A stretch of DNA of 21,290 nucleotides, taken from positions 1 to 21,290 of the forward strand of contig JABVXV010000612.1 in NCBI GenBank assembly GCA_013365325.1. The letters are read 5' to 3'. This document shows positions 9,701 through 20,842 of this stretch, one piece after another. This DNA is from Dipetalonema caudispina. Lineage: Eukaryota > Nematoda > Chromadorea > Rhabditida > Onchocercidae. The translations under genes were made by a program, and so were the position numbers. A model generated the notes under the pieces. That model saw nothing but the letters and a program-made list of their open reading frames with translations, did no database searches and was not told the DNA's origin. Each line of letters opens with the position of its first letter. The stretch's first letter is position 1.

Positions 9701-12700
9701 TTTAGTGATATAAATATTTCCGCGACTTGGTTTTTTTGTCTCATAGATTCAGTGTTGAAAATGCAAATTAGGCAATTAAAATAGGGAAGGCAATGAATGT
9801 AAAGCAATGAACAAAAACTAATTGGCCACTTAATTGTCACATACAAAAATTCCATTCTCACACAAAAAAGAAAAAAAAATGTGACAGTGCAAAAGAGCGA
9901 TGACATAATGTAAAAGAAGTTGGATGTGAATATGAAATCAATTAGGTAATGTAAGATGCAAATGTCACATCGCTATCATTTGGTACTTCAATAATCGAAA
10001 TTCCTTTCCGATCTTCTTCTTTTTTTTAACTTTCTGCTGAACCGTTACGGTTAACATTACCGGAAAAGTAATACGTAGTATAACATTTTTTTTTTTTTTT
10101 TGTTTTGGTTACATTTACTAATAAATAAATGTTACATGTTGTCATTAATTGGCACGATTTGTACTATGGATACAGTGCTATCATTACTATTCTTAAATAC
10201 TATTTTTAAATTATCCAGATCATCTGGAATATGAAAGGAGTTGTATATGGAGTGATTTGCTTTGTGATATAATTCTATCATTTTAAATAATTATTAGTGA
10301 ATTAATTGGTCAGAAAATTTTATTCACAAGAATTTTTGTGACATTCGTATCACTTTATCCTCAAAAAATCCCTCAGTGTAGAATAACAAAGAAACGCGTC
10401 ATTAAACCGTTTTTAGGTGCACTTGTAAACATTACATAATTTACCAGAAATTTTCAAAAAGCGCAAACACATACAAACACATTGCCGCTAGCAGTTATAC
10501 CTTAGTCGTTTGCACAGAAGAAAATGTAATCTGTTCTTTTGTTGCCAAGACGATTTAAAGTCTATCTCAGTAACTCTTGATAGAAATAATTTAAAAAGTT
10601 TTAAAATAGAAGAACTAATAAAATTCAAAGAAATTTGTAAGTTGTATTTCTTACTGATTCAATCAGATATTCAAACAGATGAACATATCTTTAAAAAGGA
10701 ATGTTTGCTTTCTCCCTTTTAACTTCCGTCTCATATATCTAAGCGACTTTGTATTTTATCATTAACTTAATTTTACTGTTTGAAATTTACCCAATTCATG
10801 GGAAACTCATTATTAGCCATAAGTACCGGTTACAAAATGGAGTTTTACCAGACGAAATATTCAAAATAAAAGATATGATTTTAAAGTTGTTAAAAAAAAT
10901 GCAAGAGCAGGAGCTTGAACAATGATCACAATGTCGAAAACAATGGACAAAGAAATAAATGTTGGATTTATGAAGGAAAAGGAAATTATTAAAAAATTAC
11001 TTTTAAATTTTTGAACAATAGAAACTTGACCAATTTTCAAACCATTTTGTCGAGTATTTTCATTACTGATAGTAATGGCATCGGTTGGAAGGACCGCTTC
11101 ATGACCATTCATTTGTCGACCGCTGTCATCTGGTATTTCTGACTGTTTTTTCATAAAAGAGGGCAAAACGAAAGGAGAAAGTGGTACTGGGTAAGATCTC
11201 TTTTGTATCACTAATGAATTAATGAACTTTTCTTCTTTGTTTCTTCGTTGTTGAGCAGGAGGATATCGATGCGACAATTGTCGCCGATGACAATTATTTT
11301 CAGTGTTCTCATTGTCATTACTGCTTTCCTGCAACAACTCACAGACGACACCAATTTTGTTATCATTGCTTTCCACTTCTCCCAAAAGTTTAGAATCTTC
11401 CTGTCCCTGTGAATCAGTTTGCAAATGCTCAATTTTCTGTAAGCTTTCTATCGGTGATATGCTTCTTTTTCTTCTTCCAATTTCTGTTTCTATTTTTAAT
11501 TTTATATTGTTCGTATCACTTCCGATTTCCTTCAATGGATTAGATTTTTGAAGTTGGCAATTCTCTTTTCTCACTGAATCCTTTGAAGTATCTGCGGCTG
11601 CGAATCGATAGTTTGAATTTTCATAACATTTTTTATTAGTGGAATCATCTCGAAATTTCTGATGCCCTGTTTTTTTTCTTTGTGTTTGCTGGTTGTTTTC
11701 TATTTCCGGTTTGCTCTGGTAACAGAGATGTGATTGCTCTCCAACATCGATTTGGGGTTTTGTCAGTGAACTATGATCATCATCGGAACCGTCGCAGTGA
11801 TTATTTGGGTGATATTCAAATCCTTCTATGTCGGGACTCATTATTACTCCTTTGGTGAATAATCCAAGCATTGAAATATTGGGAATTTCCTTTTGTTCCA
11901 CTATGATCTTACAATTATTTCCAGTCACACTAGTGTAAGAATCATGTCTGAAATCAGCATCACGTTGATGTCGTTCTCCTGTTATTTCCGTAATTAAAGA
12001 TTCGTAGGTTTTCGATTTTGTTCGATTTCGATAACTTGTATTTTCTGGTCTCACCGGATAATTAAGTGCATCCGAATAATTGGTGGGATAGTAGTAAATA
12101 GGAAGTGACGTATAATTTCGTAGAACGTAACGCGAATTACCTGGTCGTAGTACTGATTCTTCGAGGATCACAGGAGGTAGAGCAGATACGCTACTCTTTC
12201 TACCAGTTTTCGGAGACCAGTGATCTGTATCACTAAAATCTTCACGTAATTGTTGTTCACATATTTCTAATTCCGAAAGACATTCATGTTGCATATGTGA
12301 CATACTAATTAACTTTAGAAGTGAGGATCCTTGATAAGTGGAGATTTTAAGTAATCCTATCTTCCTATTTCAACTTCAATAATACATTGTGAAAAAGACG
12401 TGCAAATGAAAGTAATAGCGAATAGGAAAATTTTTGTTAAACACTTAAAAATAGGATTGGAATTTCGAAGGCATTACATTTAAGTTAGTCGGTGAATGAC
12501 GGCAGGACATCAAAATTAGCATAAGCTATATCCATTTGAATTCGGTACTGCGTCAATACGTTCAAACAGGAATACTCGAGGAAAATTCGACAAATTCAGC
12601 ATAATGAATTACTTCCATAGTCACAATCAGAATCATTCAGGCTGGATAAGTCATCAATCCTTTATAGTTTACAGCGGAAAAGCATCGACATACTTTTGAC

Positions 12701-13746
12701 TGATACATGAAGGGATTATGTCAACAATTCGTTCACATCGTCACCATTTGTCACCAGTGAGTACATATGTGTCTGACCAACCGTTCATTTGTTTGTCTTC
12801 AAATTTCTACAAAATCTTCGAAAATCCATCCCTTCTCGGAAGCGTAATGTCGGGAATATTAATAATTCTCTCTGTCAAATAACGAAAAAAGACTTCCTTC
12901 TGTAAAAGGTTTTCCTAACAAAAACAAAGAGAGTTTTATATGCGTTCGCTAAGAGGGACATTTCTCGAATATGCTAACTTGCAGCATCCAGGAATTGTAC
13001 ACGGAATATTCTGGAAACATGAACCGGAAATCTTTTTTGTAATCAACCGTAGATCCTTACCACTTGTGATATCATCACATACTTTTAGTAAAGCCATTTA
13101 ACTTTCAAATAAATTTTTGATAATCAATTAAGTTCCAAATTGATTGTTAAATAAAGACCGGTAAAATTTAACAATTTATAAATGAATGTGTAAGTGAGCA
13201 GATGTGAGATGAAAATAGGCAAATGTCATATGCTAAAAATGTGCCAAATAAGTCTGGTTTAATTGGAAACTTTACGGAAAAAGTGCATTCTGAGTGTAAA
13301 CCCATTTTTAGTTGGATAATTCACAAACTCATTTCAGACATTTCCAAAGTTTGCATCGCTAATCATGCGAAAAAGTTGATTTTGGCGTAAAATTACATAT
13401 GATTCAATACTAGAAGTTGAACTAATTCTGTTTAAAATTTATAAAATAGAGTTTGCCCACCACACTGAAATAGAGAAGGAATTTTTTTTTATTTCTCTTT
13501 GAGAGAATGAAATAAAGAGCAAAAACTACAAATGTATTTTCAGAGGTACGAACACCTGAAGCAACTTAAATTCGAATGATTTACGTAGTATAACGAACAT
13601 TCTGATCATCCAAATACATTTCAGTTGAAAATATTAAATTTTACCTTACATTATATCATTATCTAATCATTTCGAATCACTCAAATGCTTATTAAAATTT
13701 AATAAAACCAACCTTGAGCTTGCTCCGGAGCAGCTGGGGCGGGCAT
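6792..13746 (-). CDS. unc-87: UNC-87, actin-bundling protein with seven calponin-like repeats
   Basis: Ten coding exons on the minus strand: 13746-13713, 9504-9403, 8834-8725, 8572-8414, 8297-8217, 8133-7996, 7706-7533, 7456-7383, 7253-7103 and 6899-6792. They total 1131 nt, or 376 aa, with GT..AG introns and phases that match throughout. The start MPAPAAPEQAQ is followed by WTLAQLRQTDG. Seven calponin-like (CLIK) repeats come next, with cores such as LQSGTNKFDSQRGMTGFG. Repeats 1 and 7 carry the variant AGWN..GDSQK. A PRDVKGKHLKRIWELEY block and SLDRL end the protein. There is no CH domain, as in C. elegans UNC-87 and unlike vertebrate calponin. The family binds and bundles F-actin, localises to body-wall muscle thin filaments and protects actin from ADF/cofilin. 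Two consecutive acceptors (exons 8 and 9) end in AAG. An alternative first exon lies in intron 1. Confidence 0.95.
7746..7767. repeat. Poly-A tract (22 nt)
   Basis: A homopolymer in the 289-nt sixth intron of unc-87. It reads poly-T on the sense strand, about 40 nt upstream of the exon 7 acceptor, so it may add to the polypyrimidine context. Confidence 0.95.
9505..10860. other. Part of unc-87 intron 1, no exon seen
   Basis: AT-rich intronic DNA between exon 2 and the large open exon. It contains a poly-T run at 10086-10101. Open frames on either strand are short and lack splice context or protein-like composition. Confidence 0.5.
11001..12303 (-). CDS. unc-87: Alternative first exon of unc-87 (long isoform) or nested gene
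   Basis: This is the longest open frame in the window. It runs from ATG at 12303 to a stop at 10861 (480 codons) and is wholly inside the 4.2-kb first intron of unc-87, on the same strand. Residues 1-434 are hydrophilic and rich in Ser, Asn, Gln and Glu, suggesting disorder. They include a basic patch RRKRSIS near 277-283 and Tyr/Pro-rich segments near 66-84. Residues 435-480 turn abruptly hydrophobic and AT-driven, as intron read-through does. At exactly that point a donor (AAAA|gtaatt, exon end 11001) leaves phase 1, which is what exon 2 at 9504 requires. Joining gives KFK-N-EAQPNATM and a long isoform of about 799 aa. A second phase-1 donor ends at 11031. C. elegans unc-87 has long and short isoforms from different starts, which fits. 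An independent single-exon gene cannot be excluded. Confidence 0.6.
12304..13712. other. 5' part of unc-87 intron 1; candidate internal promoter
   Basis: I see no coding exon. If the large open exon at 12303 has its own transcript, its promoter and 5' UTR must lie here. A minus-strand aattag, ending just before T-ATG, is a possible acceptor for a spliced leader or a 5' UTR intron. Confidence 0.35.
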
Positions 13747-13767
13747 TCTGTTGGCTATGATAAATCA

Positions 13768-13775
13768 CCTGTAAT
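13768..13775 (-). promoter_or_regulatory. Candidate 5' UTR / spliced-leader acceptor of short unc-87
   Basis: Minus-strand tttagattacag precedes GTGATTT, 22 nt upstream of the ATG at 13746. The close spacing to the start is typical of nematode trans-splice acceptors, but a cis-spliced 5' UTR intron would look the same. Confidence 0.4.
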
Positions 13776-14711
13776 CTAAATATAAACTGTTCGTAAATCA
13801 TGCAAATTTATGTTTACTACGATAGAAAACGTCGAATAATACATTTCACATGTGAAGTACATTTTGTTTGAATAATCTGTTAGGGATGTGAAAAAAATTA
13901 CTGAGAATTTCTAAAAATGACACTAATGAATTAAAACAAATTTTGATCATAGTGTAATTTTTGAATCGATCAAATTTTAGAAGTAGTGAGTTAATTTGTA
14001 ATGTCAAAAGTTAGAACTTCAAAACTGCAAATTATTCATCGTACTCTTTGGTTAACTTTGAATTTTAAGCCTTCTGCATTGGCTAGAGCTGATTCATTTG
14101 ATTAGAATTTGTCAAAAAAAGTGACTAAGAATGAATGTAAGTGGATTTATTTGCATATGTAAGTACAATCTGTAACTTTGAAGTACTTCTACTTTGCTAC
14201 CTTCTTCAGATTCGGTCTTTTGTGTTCTGATGATTGTATCAAATGTGAAAATTGTACAGACAATACAATCCCTTGTTTACACTCACCATATCTCTCTGTA
14301 CTTTAGAGAGTTCAACTACCGGGAACTTATTAGGTAGATGAATAAAACAAAGCTTAATGGCGGTATTTGTAAGTCTTGATTGAAAAGACTTTATATATTT
14401 AAGTTCATTTGGTTCTTCTGACTTGGAAACTTTGTATAACTCTCCAATAGATGCAATTAACTTTGCAAACTGTGAAGATTATCTTTCAATCACTGTTTCT
14501 CAAAATTTACTTGTGTTCACATTTACACCACTAGCGTACTATCATATTAACAATCCTTGATGTCCAACTTTTCATGGTAAAACCAATGTCGCAAAGAGTT
14601 TTTAAGCATTTAAAAATTGAGATTTATTTAGCAAAGAATGGAAACGATTCTTCTACACGCCATCAAATGAAGTAATTCAATCTTTAAAAAACGATTTGGA
14701 TTTAGATAGCA

Positions 14712-14770
14712 TTCCTTCTTCCCTCCTTTCTCCCTGTTTTTCCTGTTTCTTCTCTTCTTCTTATCTTGTC
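14712..14770. repeat. Pyrimidine-rich tract (TTC/CCT)
   Basis: Almost pure C/T for about 59 nt on the plus strand, giving a GA-rich tract on the unc-87 sense strand roughly 1 kb upstream of its start. It could be low-complexity DNA or a GAGA-like promoter element. Confidence 0.7.
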
Positions 14771-17700
14771 AATGAGAAAATAAAAGCAAAGACAAGAAAA
14801 CAACTTTGGATTAGTTGGAAACAAGTTTTTTAAGATTTTCTTTCTTGCAACATTTGGTATCCTTTAAAATTAAATTTTGAAAATGATTTATTCACAAAGA
14901 CACAACAAACATCATTGCTATTCCTTATTGGCATTGAATTTCTCAAGCAAATGTACCGTTTTGCACCACTCCTAAGTAAATACCTAAGCAATTTGTAAAA
15001 TTGAATACGTTGGATTCCTATACCTGTTCAATTAATCAATGGAAAAAATTAATTCCAGCAAGTCTGACAAATATTTTTCCGACTTTTTATCAGTTATCGT
15101 TATTATATCTTTTAACATTACTTTCTCACTTGTTTTGTTGCATAATTAGAAGATATATATTTCTTGCATACAACAATTTCGTTCCAACTTCATAACGCAG
15201 AATTTAAACAAATAAATGACTCATCCCATTGTGCCAATTTCCGTCAGTTATAAATTACAAACGAACAATTTCTTGACTGTAATTAATCGCCAGAAACAGT
15301 TCCATTCTTTGCAAAAGTTGAATAAAAATAACAAGATAAATTAACTTTGCTAAAAGTATCGCAGAAAAAAGAAAAAAGGAAAACTCATTATTGGTTTAAA
15401 AAAAATTGCAGCCATAGAGACTGGTTTTAAAAATCATAATTGACTTATACTTACTGCTATTTGTAAACTGAAATGAGTAATGAAAATTATAAGGTAATAT
15501 TTACGAAATGATAATTTGGTTGCATGATAAAATGTCTGCTCAGTAAACAAAATATATCAAAATGGAATCAACGAAAATTCCCTAAAACAAAAATTGCATC
15601 ATTCAACAAATTGGGATGATACATCAAACCATATTACATTAAAATATAGGATATGTCCAGTTGAAATCGATGGATTCGATTGAAATAGTCTTAAGTATGG
15701 TAAAATAAAGCAATATAGAAGTGGGTGAGAAAGATTATAGTTAAAAACATCTGTTAAAGATAAGTGATGACTTTTTTTTCTTTTTTTTGTGAAATGAGAA
15801 AATGAATGAGGTATGTGTTGAAGTTTTGTTCTTAGCTTTATGGCTATGATGGTAGAAAAAGCGGAATAAGGCTGTATAACAATCAGAAAAGCAAGTGGAT
15901 TTTAACAGGGAAAAGAAGAGTGAATGAGTGAAATTCTGTTTAGCATAGAAATGAGAATTGTTATTAAATGAGCTTGGCTAATGGATACTTTTGGATAAAC
16001 GAGACATAAAGATGCATATTACACCTCCATACAAAAATGAAACATAACTGTGTAAGATGAAATGACAAAAGCGCTGCTAAGTAAGCGAGAAATTGAAAAT
16101 TGAAAAGGACGATTAAATAATCGTGAATAACTCAACTCGATGAACTCTTCTGGAAGTTAAAATTGACATTATGCCTTCAAAGGTTGTACCTAATTTTGAT
16201 TTATTTAACACTAACTTCTTTCATTGCCATTATTTGAACGGTTAAAAATCGATTTGTTTTATTTAATTTTTAGTTAAAAGCCGATTTGATAAAAGAAATA
16301 TTCGGTTAAAGCTATAAAAAGTTTTGCATCAAAATGCTTTCTTTTATATGTTAAAATATTAGATAAATAGCTGAGATTGAACTTATGTTCTGTTCAACTG
16401 TACTCTTTTTAATTCATCAATTCAAAAATTTTTTGGGAAATATCGGAAATTAAAATGACACAACTATTTGCTCGTTTTTATTCAAAAAATTGATGAAGAA
16501 GTTTGTATTTTAAATAAATTTTTAATAGAAATTATGTAACTTTCAACTAGGTGAAAATTTTTAATTGTAATCTGTTTGAAAAATAAATTGAAATCTGTAA
16601 AAGCAATTTAAGAAAGTTACAGTGTTAAAACATTCATTTTTAGAGAGAAATAATATAATTCCAAGTTCACTGCAAAGGTATTTGGTAAATGTCACTTCGA
16701 AACAAATTTAATTCCGATTAAAAACTGTTCTCTAATTATTACTAACTATAAATATTTCGAAAAAATCTGCACCCATTAATTTGATATCTTATTTTGAAGT
16801 TTTATATCCTGGTACGCAGGCGTGGATACTACGAATTGATGACCAGCGCTGATCAACTTACAACTTTCATTCATCATTAAAGTATTATTTCTCTTTTCCT
16901 CTGAAATCAAAATTGACTATACTTTTCATATGAATAAATGCAATATCAAAGGATCAATTGAAAAATATAAAAAGAAAAGATTTTTTTTGATTTCAAATAA
17001 ACCACTTATTACTTATTTAATAAGCCATGGGGAACGGTAGCCAAACAAGAATTGAAAGGAATCTTCCGAAAGTTGAAGTTACTTTTCACCTGAATTATGA
17101 GACTTCTATAAATGTGATGAAAACCTGTCGCTTGAAAAATAATATTTTATTAGAAATAATGGAGCGCTTCCATCAAATGTACAATGATTTGATAAATATA
17201 TCAATGAACATTTGGGTGAATAAATTTTGTAAGCGGAAGAGGACTTTTAAATAAAGCTGACAGAATGGAAGGTTGGACAGAAGGAGACAAGTGGACAGAT
17301 CAAAGCAATTAAATCTGAAATTTAAATTTTGAGCAAAAAAACTCAACACAAATTAGTTGCAGCAATTCTAAAAAAAAACGGATGAAATTAGAATATGTTT
17401 GGTGTCTACCTTCCGGTGACATCAGCGCATTCCATTTTCGAAAGTTTGCTATACTTTGTGATCCACTAATCACTGTTAAGCTACAGGAATGGTGCGAAAA
17501 TATGGCCTATCGATAAAGTATGCAAAATACCAAAATTTTGAAAGTTTGATTTAGCCCTCAATACTGAAAATTTCGGGAGAATTTGATTGTACATAAAATC
17601 GTAACAGCTATACTATTTTGATATCGCTGATGATAAAATGATTCACAGAGAAATAACAATATTTTTGTCATGAAGATAATATCGAAAATGTAGAAATAAT

Positions 17701-17893
17701 TGATAGAGGTGAAATTAAGGAAGTGATTTGATAAGCGAAGATTTATCATAAGCTAAGCAGTGAAAGTAAATATGTAAAAGAGAAGCGATGAAGTGCCGGG
17801 ATGTTGATCTGAGTCATTCAATAATCCATGCAAGCGACATGTTTTATATAATGATTTTAAAAATGAACTTAACTTCTTTAATCTACTACATTC

Positions 17894-17920
17894 CCGATCC
17901 GATCATCCGATCAGCCGATC
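17894..17920. repeat. Cluster of four CCGATC units
   Basis: CCGATC occurs at 17894, 17899 (overlapping), 17907 and 17915. The spacing is irregular (5-8 nt), and the cluster stands out from the AT-rich surroundings. Confidence 0.6.
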
Positions 17921-18350
17921 CTTTACGAAATAGGAAAAACAAATGGATAGTTTTTATGAGTTTGTACAGGTGAGAAATAAACGGATGTTGAAATGAAAAC
18001 GCTGTGGAAAATGAGCAGTATCCTTAACAACTGAAGAATGTCGACCAGAGACACATTATAAAACTTGCCAATGTTCCTAACAACTCCAACTTCCACACTA
18101 ATATTTCTGCTATTACCGCAGTTGCTGTTGCTATTGCTACTGCTATCAGCTCTAGCTTAAGATCGGAAGAATCTCCTAGACTAACTGATAGATTGATAAC
18201 TAGATTGAAGGATAAACAGACATGAATGCACGATGAAACAGAAATCCTGAACCATATCAATATTCTCTTTCAATTGCCGTAGTAACTGGAAGCTTAAGCA
18301 GAAAACTTCAGAAACCTTATCATCTCCGAAATATAGCATTTTAGCGTTGG

Positions 18351-18366
18351 TGTACATGTGTGTATG

Positions 18367-18398
<32 letters not shown>
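18351..18398. repeat. (GT)n microsatellite, imperfect
   Basis: Imperfect from 18351 and pure TG from 18373 to 18398. A CTGT-rich extension follows at about 18402-18420. The Cys-Val frame across it is spurious. Confidence 0.95.
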
Positions 18399-18643
18399 CT
18401 TGCCTGTCTGTCTGCTTGTCGTGTCTTTGTGCTTATTTACAATTTGCCCTGAAGGTATTCAAACCCAAGAATAGATACTTCCCACTGCTTCTCCCCCACA
18501 ATTTCACATCCGCGGTCTATGTTAATATCTCAGTGAAGAAGCCGAACTTCCTCGAGCCCACCACCTACCAGAAACAACTGTGTCGGCTAACTTTTTTTGT
18601 TTCCTGGATATCTATCTACCTGGAGAAACTAAAACTCAAGCGC

Positions 18644-18670
18644 TTTTCTCTCTCCCTCTCTCTCTTTCTC
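18644..18670. repeat. (CT)n microsatellite
   Basis: A CT-rich run with minor interruptions, in the same gene-poor interval as the nearby GT tract. Confidence 0.85.
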
Positions 18671-19803
18671 CAACATGCACCTGAAGCATGTACCCGAGAA
18701 ATATACACAACATATCCACACTTAAACATTACACTTCTTTCTTCTCTCCGAATTCTTCATCAGCTCAAAATCCAACTGTTCATGTGAAGCAAAAGCAAAA
18801 GAGGGCAGGTTGGCGAAATGTGAAACGACGAAAACATTTTTTCAGTTGCTCGTGTGGTGCTATTTCAATTTGAAATCATTTAACAACAAGCTCAACGAAA
18901 TTTGGTACTACTTCCAATCCTAACTTTCAACACTTCCCTATACTCGGAGTAAAACATCTGTACTTAGAATCTCACGTCATTCTTTTTAACTCAATAGCGC
19001 CAATTTAAATTATCCATTAGAGTTCAAATTTACTTTTTCTGTAGAAGTTCTTATTTAATTAGTTAGTTATTCCGTTAATCAGCTAAGCAAAAACAGAAAA
19101 AAAGCAAATATGATGATGAAAGAAAAATGATTTTAAATAGAATGAATAAAATGCCCAATGAAATAAGGTAAAGATAATGGAATTGACTGCATAACTATAA
19201 AATATCAATTATGACGTGTCTGTTCTTAACGGTATACAATCACCGCTCCCCGACTGTGAGATTTTAAATATCGATAAAATCAAACCTTCACAATCAATTA
19301 CACTCAAAGTCTTTAAAATTCTCAAAATTCACTCATTTTAGAAAACTCAGTTCTTATAAGATTAAGCTCAAAATTGATCTGGAAGTTTAGAGTGAGATTA
19401 ATACTTCACGAAAGTCCAAATAAAATTTTCACCACGATTAAAATTTTTTGCAAGGAAAATGGGATTCAGTTTTCCGAGTAAATTCTGTTATTTTCGAAAA
19501 CGGAATATTTCTTATTTAACTGCGGTTTTAAGCCACTAAGAAGGGAGTAGAACAATGACCCTTTACAGCTTGTTTTGATTGAATCCCTAGCGCCATTCCA
19601 AATTTTTTTTTGAAATTTGAGATCCGATATGATGGAACTATTTCATAACACTTCTATAGAGCGATAGCGGTTTTATATATAATTATATGCCTGGTCCATT
19701 TTGAAAAATTTTACCAAAATCATAGTTAGAAGACCGAAATTGAGCCGTAAACATAACTGACATTTGTGATCAATTGGAAAGACATAAATGTAAGTAAATT
19801 ATT

Positions 19804-20842
19804 TTAATTAAGTAATGCTAATGACAGATCATTGTAATCGGTCTTTTGTGGTTTTTTAATTTCAATGAAATATCGCACTAAAGCGCTCAACATCACAATT
19901 TTCCCGATAAGAGCAAATATCGTTGCATGCGCCATATTTTGCACGAACCACTGCCCGATACTTGCGATCCAGAATTTGGCCTGTTCCAAAACCATAAAAT
20001 CATAAGCTGTAAGATTGAGTTGCAGCCAAATTTCAGAATACTTATAATTTGGCATAAATATTATCGACATGCCAATCAATAACTGAAATAAAAAAAATTC
20101 ATAGGGGAGATACTGGAAAAGATCTACGGTTTAGCCTGTCGGGAAATCGTTTAAAAATAGTACTTACGTAATCGATGGATTCCCATGAAGCATCAGCTGA
20201 AATTGTTGAATTGATCCAACTGTGAAATGCTGGAATTGATAAACCAATTGTTGTTAACCCTAAAAAGAACTCGAAATTTTATTGTTAGAAGTACTTAAAT
20301 AAACCAATTCAAGTGTACTGTATTTAAGTGCCAAGTTTTTTACCAAATGAGACGTAAATTTTGCAAGAAAAGAAAAAAATTTTTAATAGAATAACCTGAA
20401 GGCCGAAAGAGAAAACGAATGATCTGAGCTTTATTTTTTTCTTTTGATAGGATTCTAACTTGTCAAGCTGATCATACAGGAACTAAATGCTTTTATCACA
20501 GCTAATCAATGTATTATCACAGTATCACTTCAGCATTTCAGATCTTAACATAGCAAGGATTATCGGTTAGTTGATGTTATCCTTAGCTGCAATACAACAG
20601 TGAGTCTATTAATTGGAGTCTAGAAATTAAAAAGGTAAATTTTTAATTATCACTTCACCTGTAAAATAGAGGATGAATGTTTCTGGTTGATTGATATTAA
20701 GAATACGATAACACTTTTGTATTTGTAACACTTGAAAACCTTGCAATATGGCTAGAACGGGTGCAAGAATGAGTGAAACGGTTTCATATTCGATCAAACT
20801 AAGTTCCATCCAACTCAATGATCCACCAAACGCAATCGGAAT
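19804..20842 (-). CDS. Multi-pass membrane protein, C-terminal part (5' exons not found)
   Basis: Three exons on the minus strand: 20842-20659, 20259-20168 and 20082-19804 (stop TAA). They share phases (1/2, then 0) and have clean TTTCAG- or TTTTAG-type acceptors. They give 184 aa. Hydrophobic segments centre on VSLILAPVLAILQGF, ILYFTGLTTIGLSIP, LLIGMSIIFMP and ATIFALIGKIVMLSALV. The aromatic-rich stretch FWIASIGQWFVQN precedes the last one, and a polar tail follows (KKPQKTDYNDLSLALLN). NST and NLT are potential N-glycosylation sequons. Exon 20842 begins after an attttcag acceptor, so upstream exons must exist, either near the right edge or outside the window. I do not recognise the family. 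A nematode-restricted membrane protein is possible, but no function is proposed. Confidence 0.7.

Larger units (their letters stand above)
13776..19803. other. Gene-poor 6 kb upstream of unc-87
   Basis: No exon on either strand convinces me. Frames such as the 75-codon plus-strand one at 17027 or the 146-codon one at 18347 lack family, splice or composition support. This is the 5' flank of unc-87 and the 3' flank of the membrane-protein gene, so it probably holds the unc-87 muscle promoter and 5' UTR exons. I cannot point to defined elements. Confidence 0.5.

Noticed and set aside
10861..11000. Hydrophobic C-terminal tail (residues 435-480) as a membrane anchor of the large open exon
   Set aside because: It begins exactly at a phase-1 donor and is AT-driven Ile/Phe/Leu sequence, so it is better explained as translated intron.
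17027..17254. 75-codon plus-strand frame beginning MGNGSQ, a possible myristoylated protein
   Set aside because: The length is within chance expectation for 6 kb of open AT-rich DNA, with no family resemblance, adjacent exons or signals.
18024..18260. 78-codon minus-strand hydrophobic frame
   Set aside because: It arises from an imperfect GCT/GTT-type repeat region and has no splice or family support.
18347..18787. 146-codon plus-strand frame as a cysteine-rich protein
   Set aside because: Its first third is translated GT/CTGT repeat and a later part is CT repeat. There is no signal, family or splice support.
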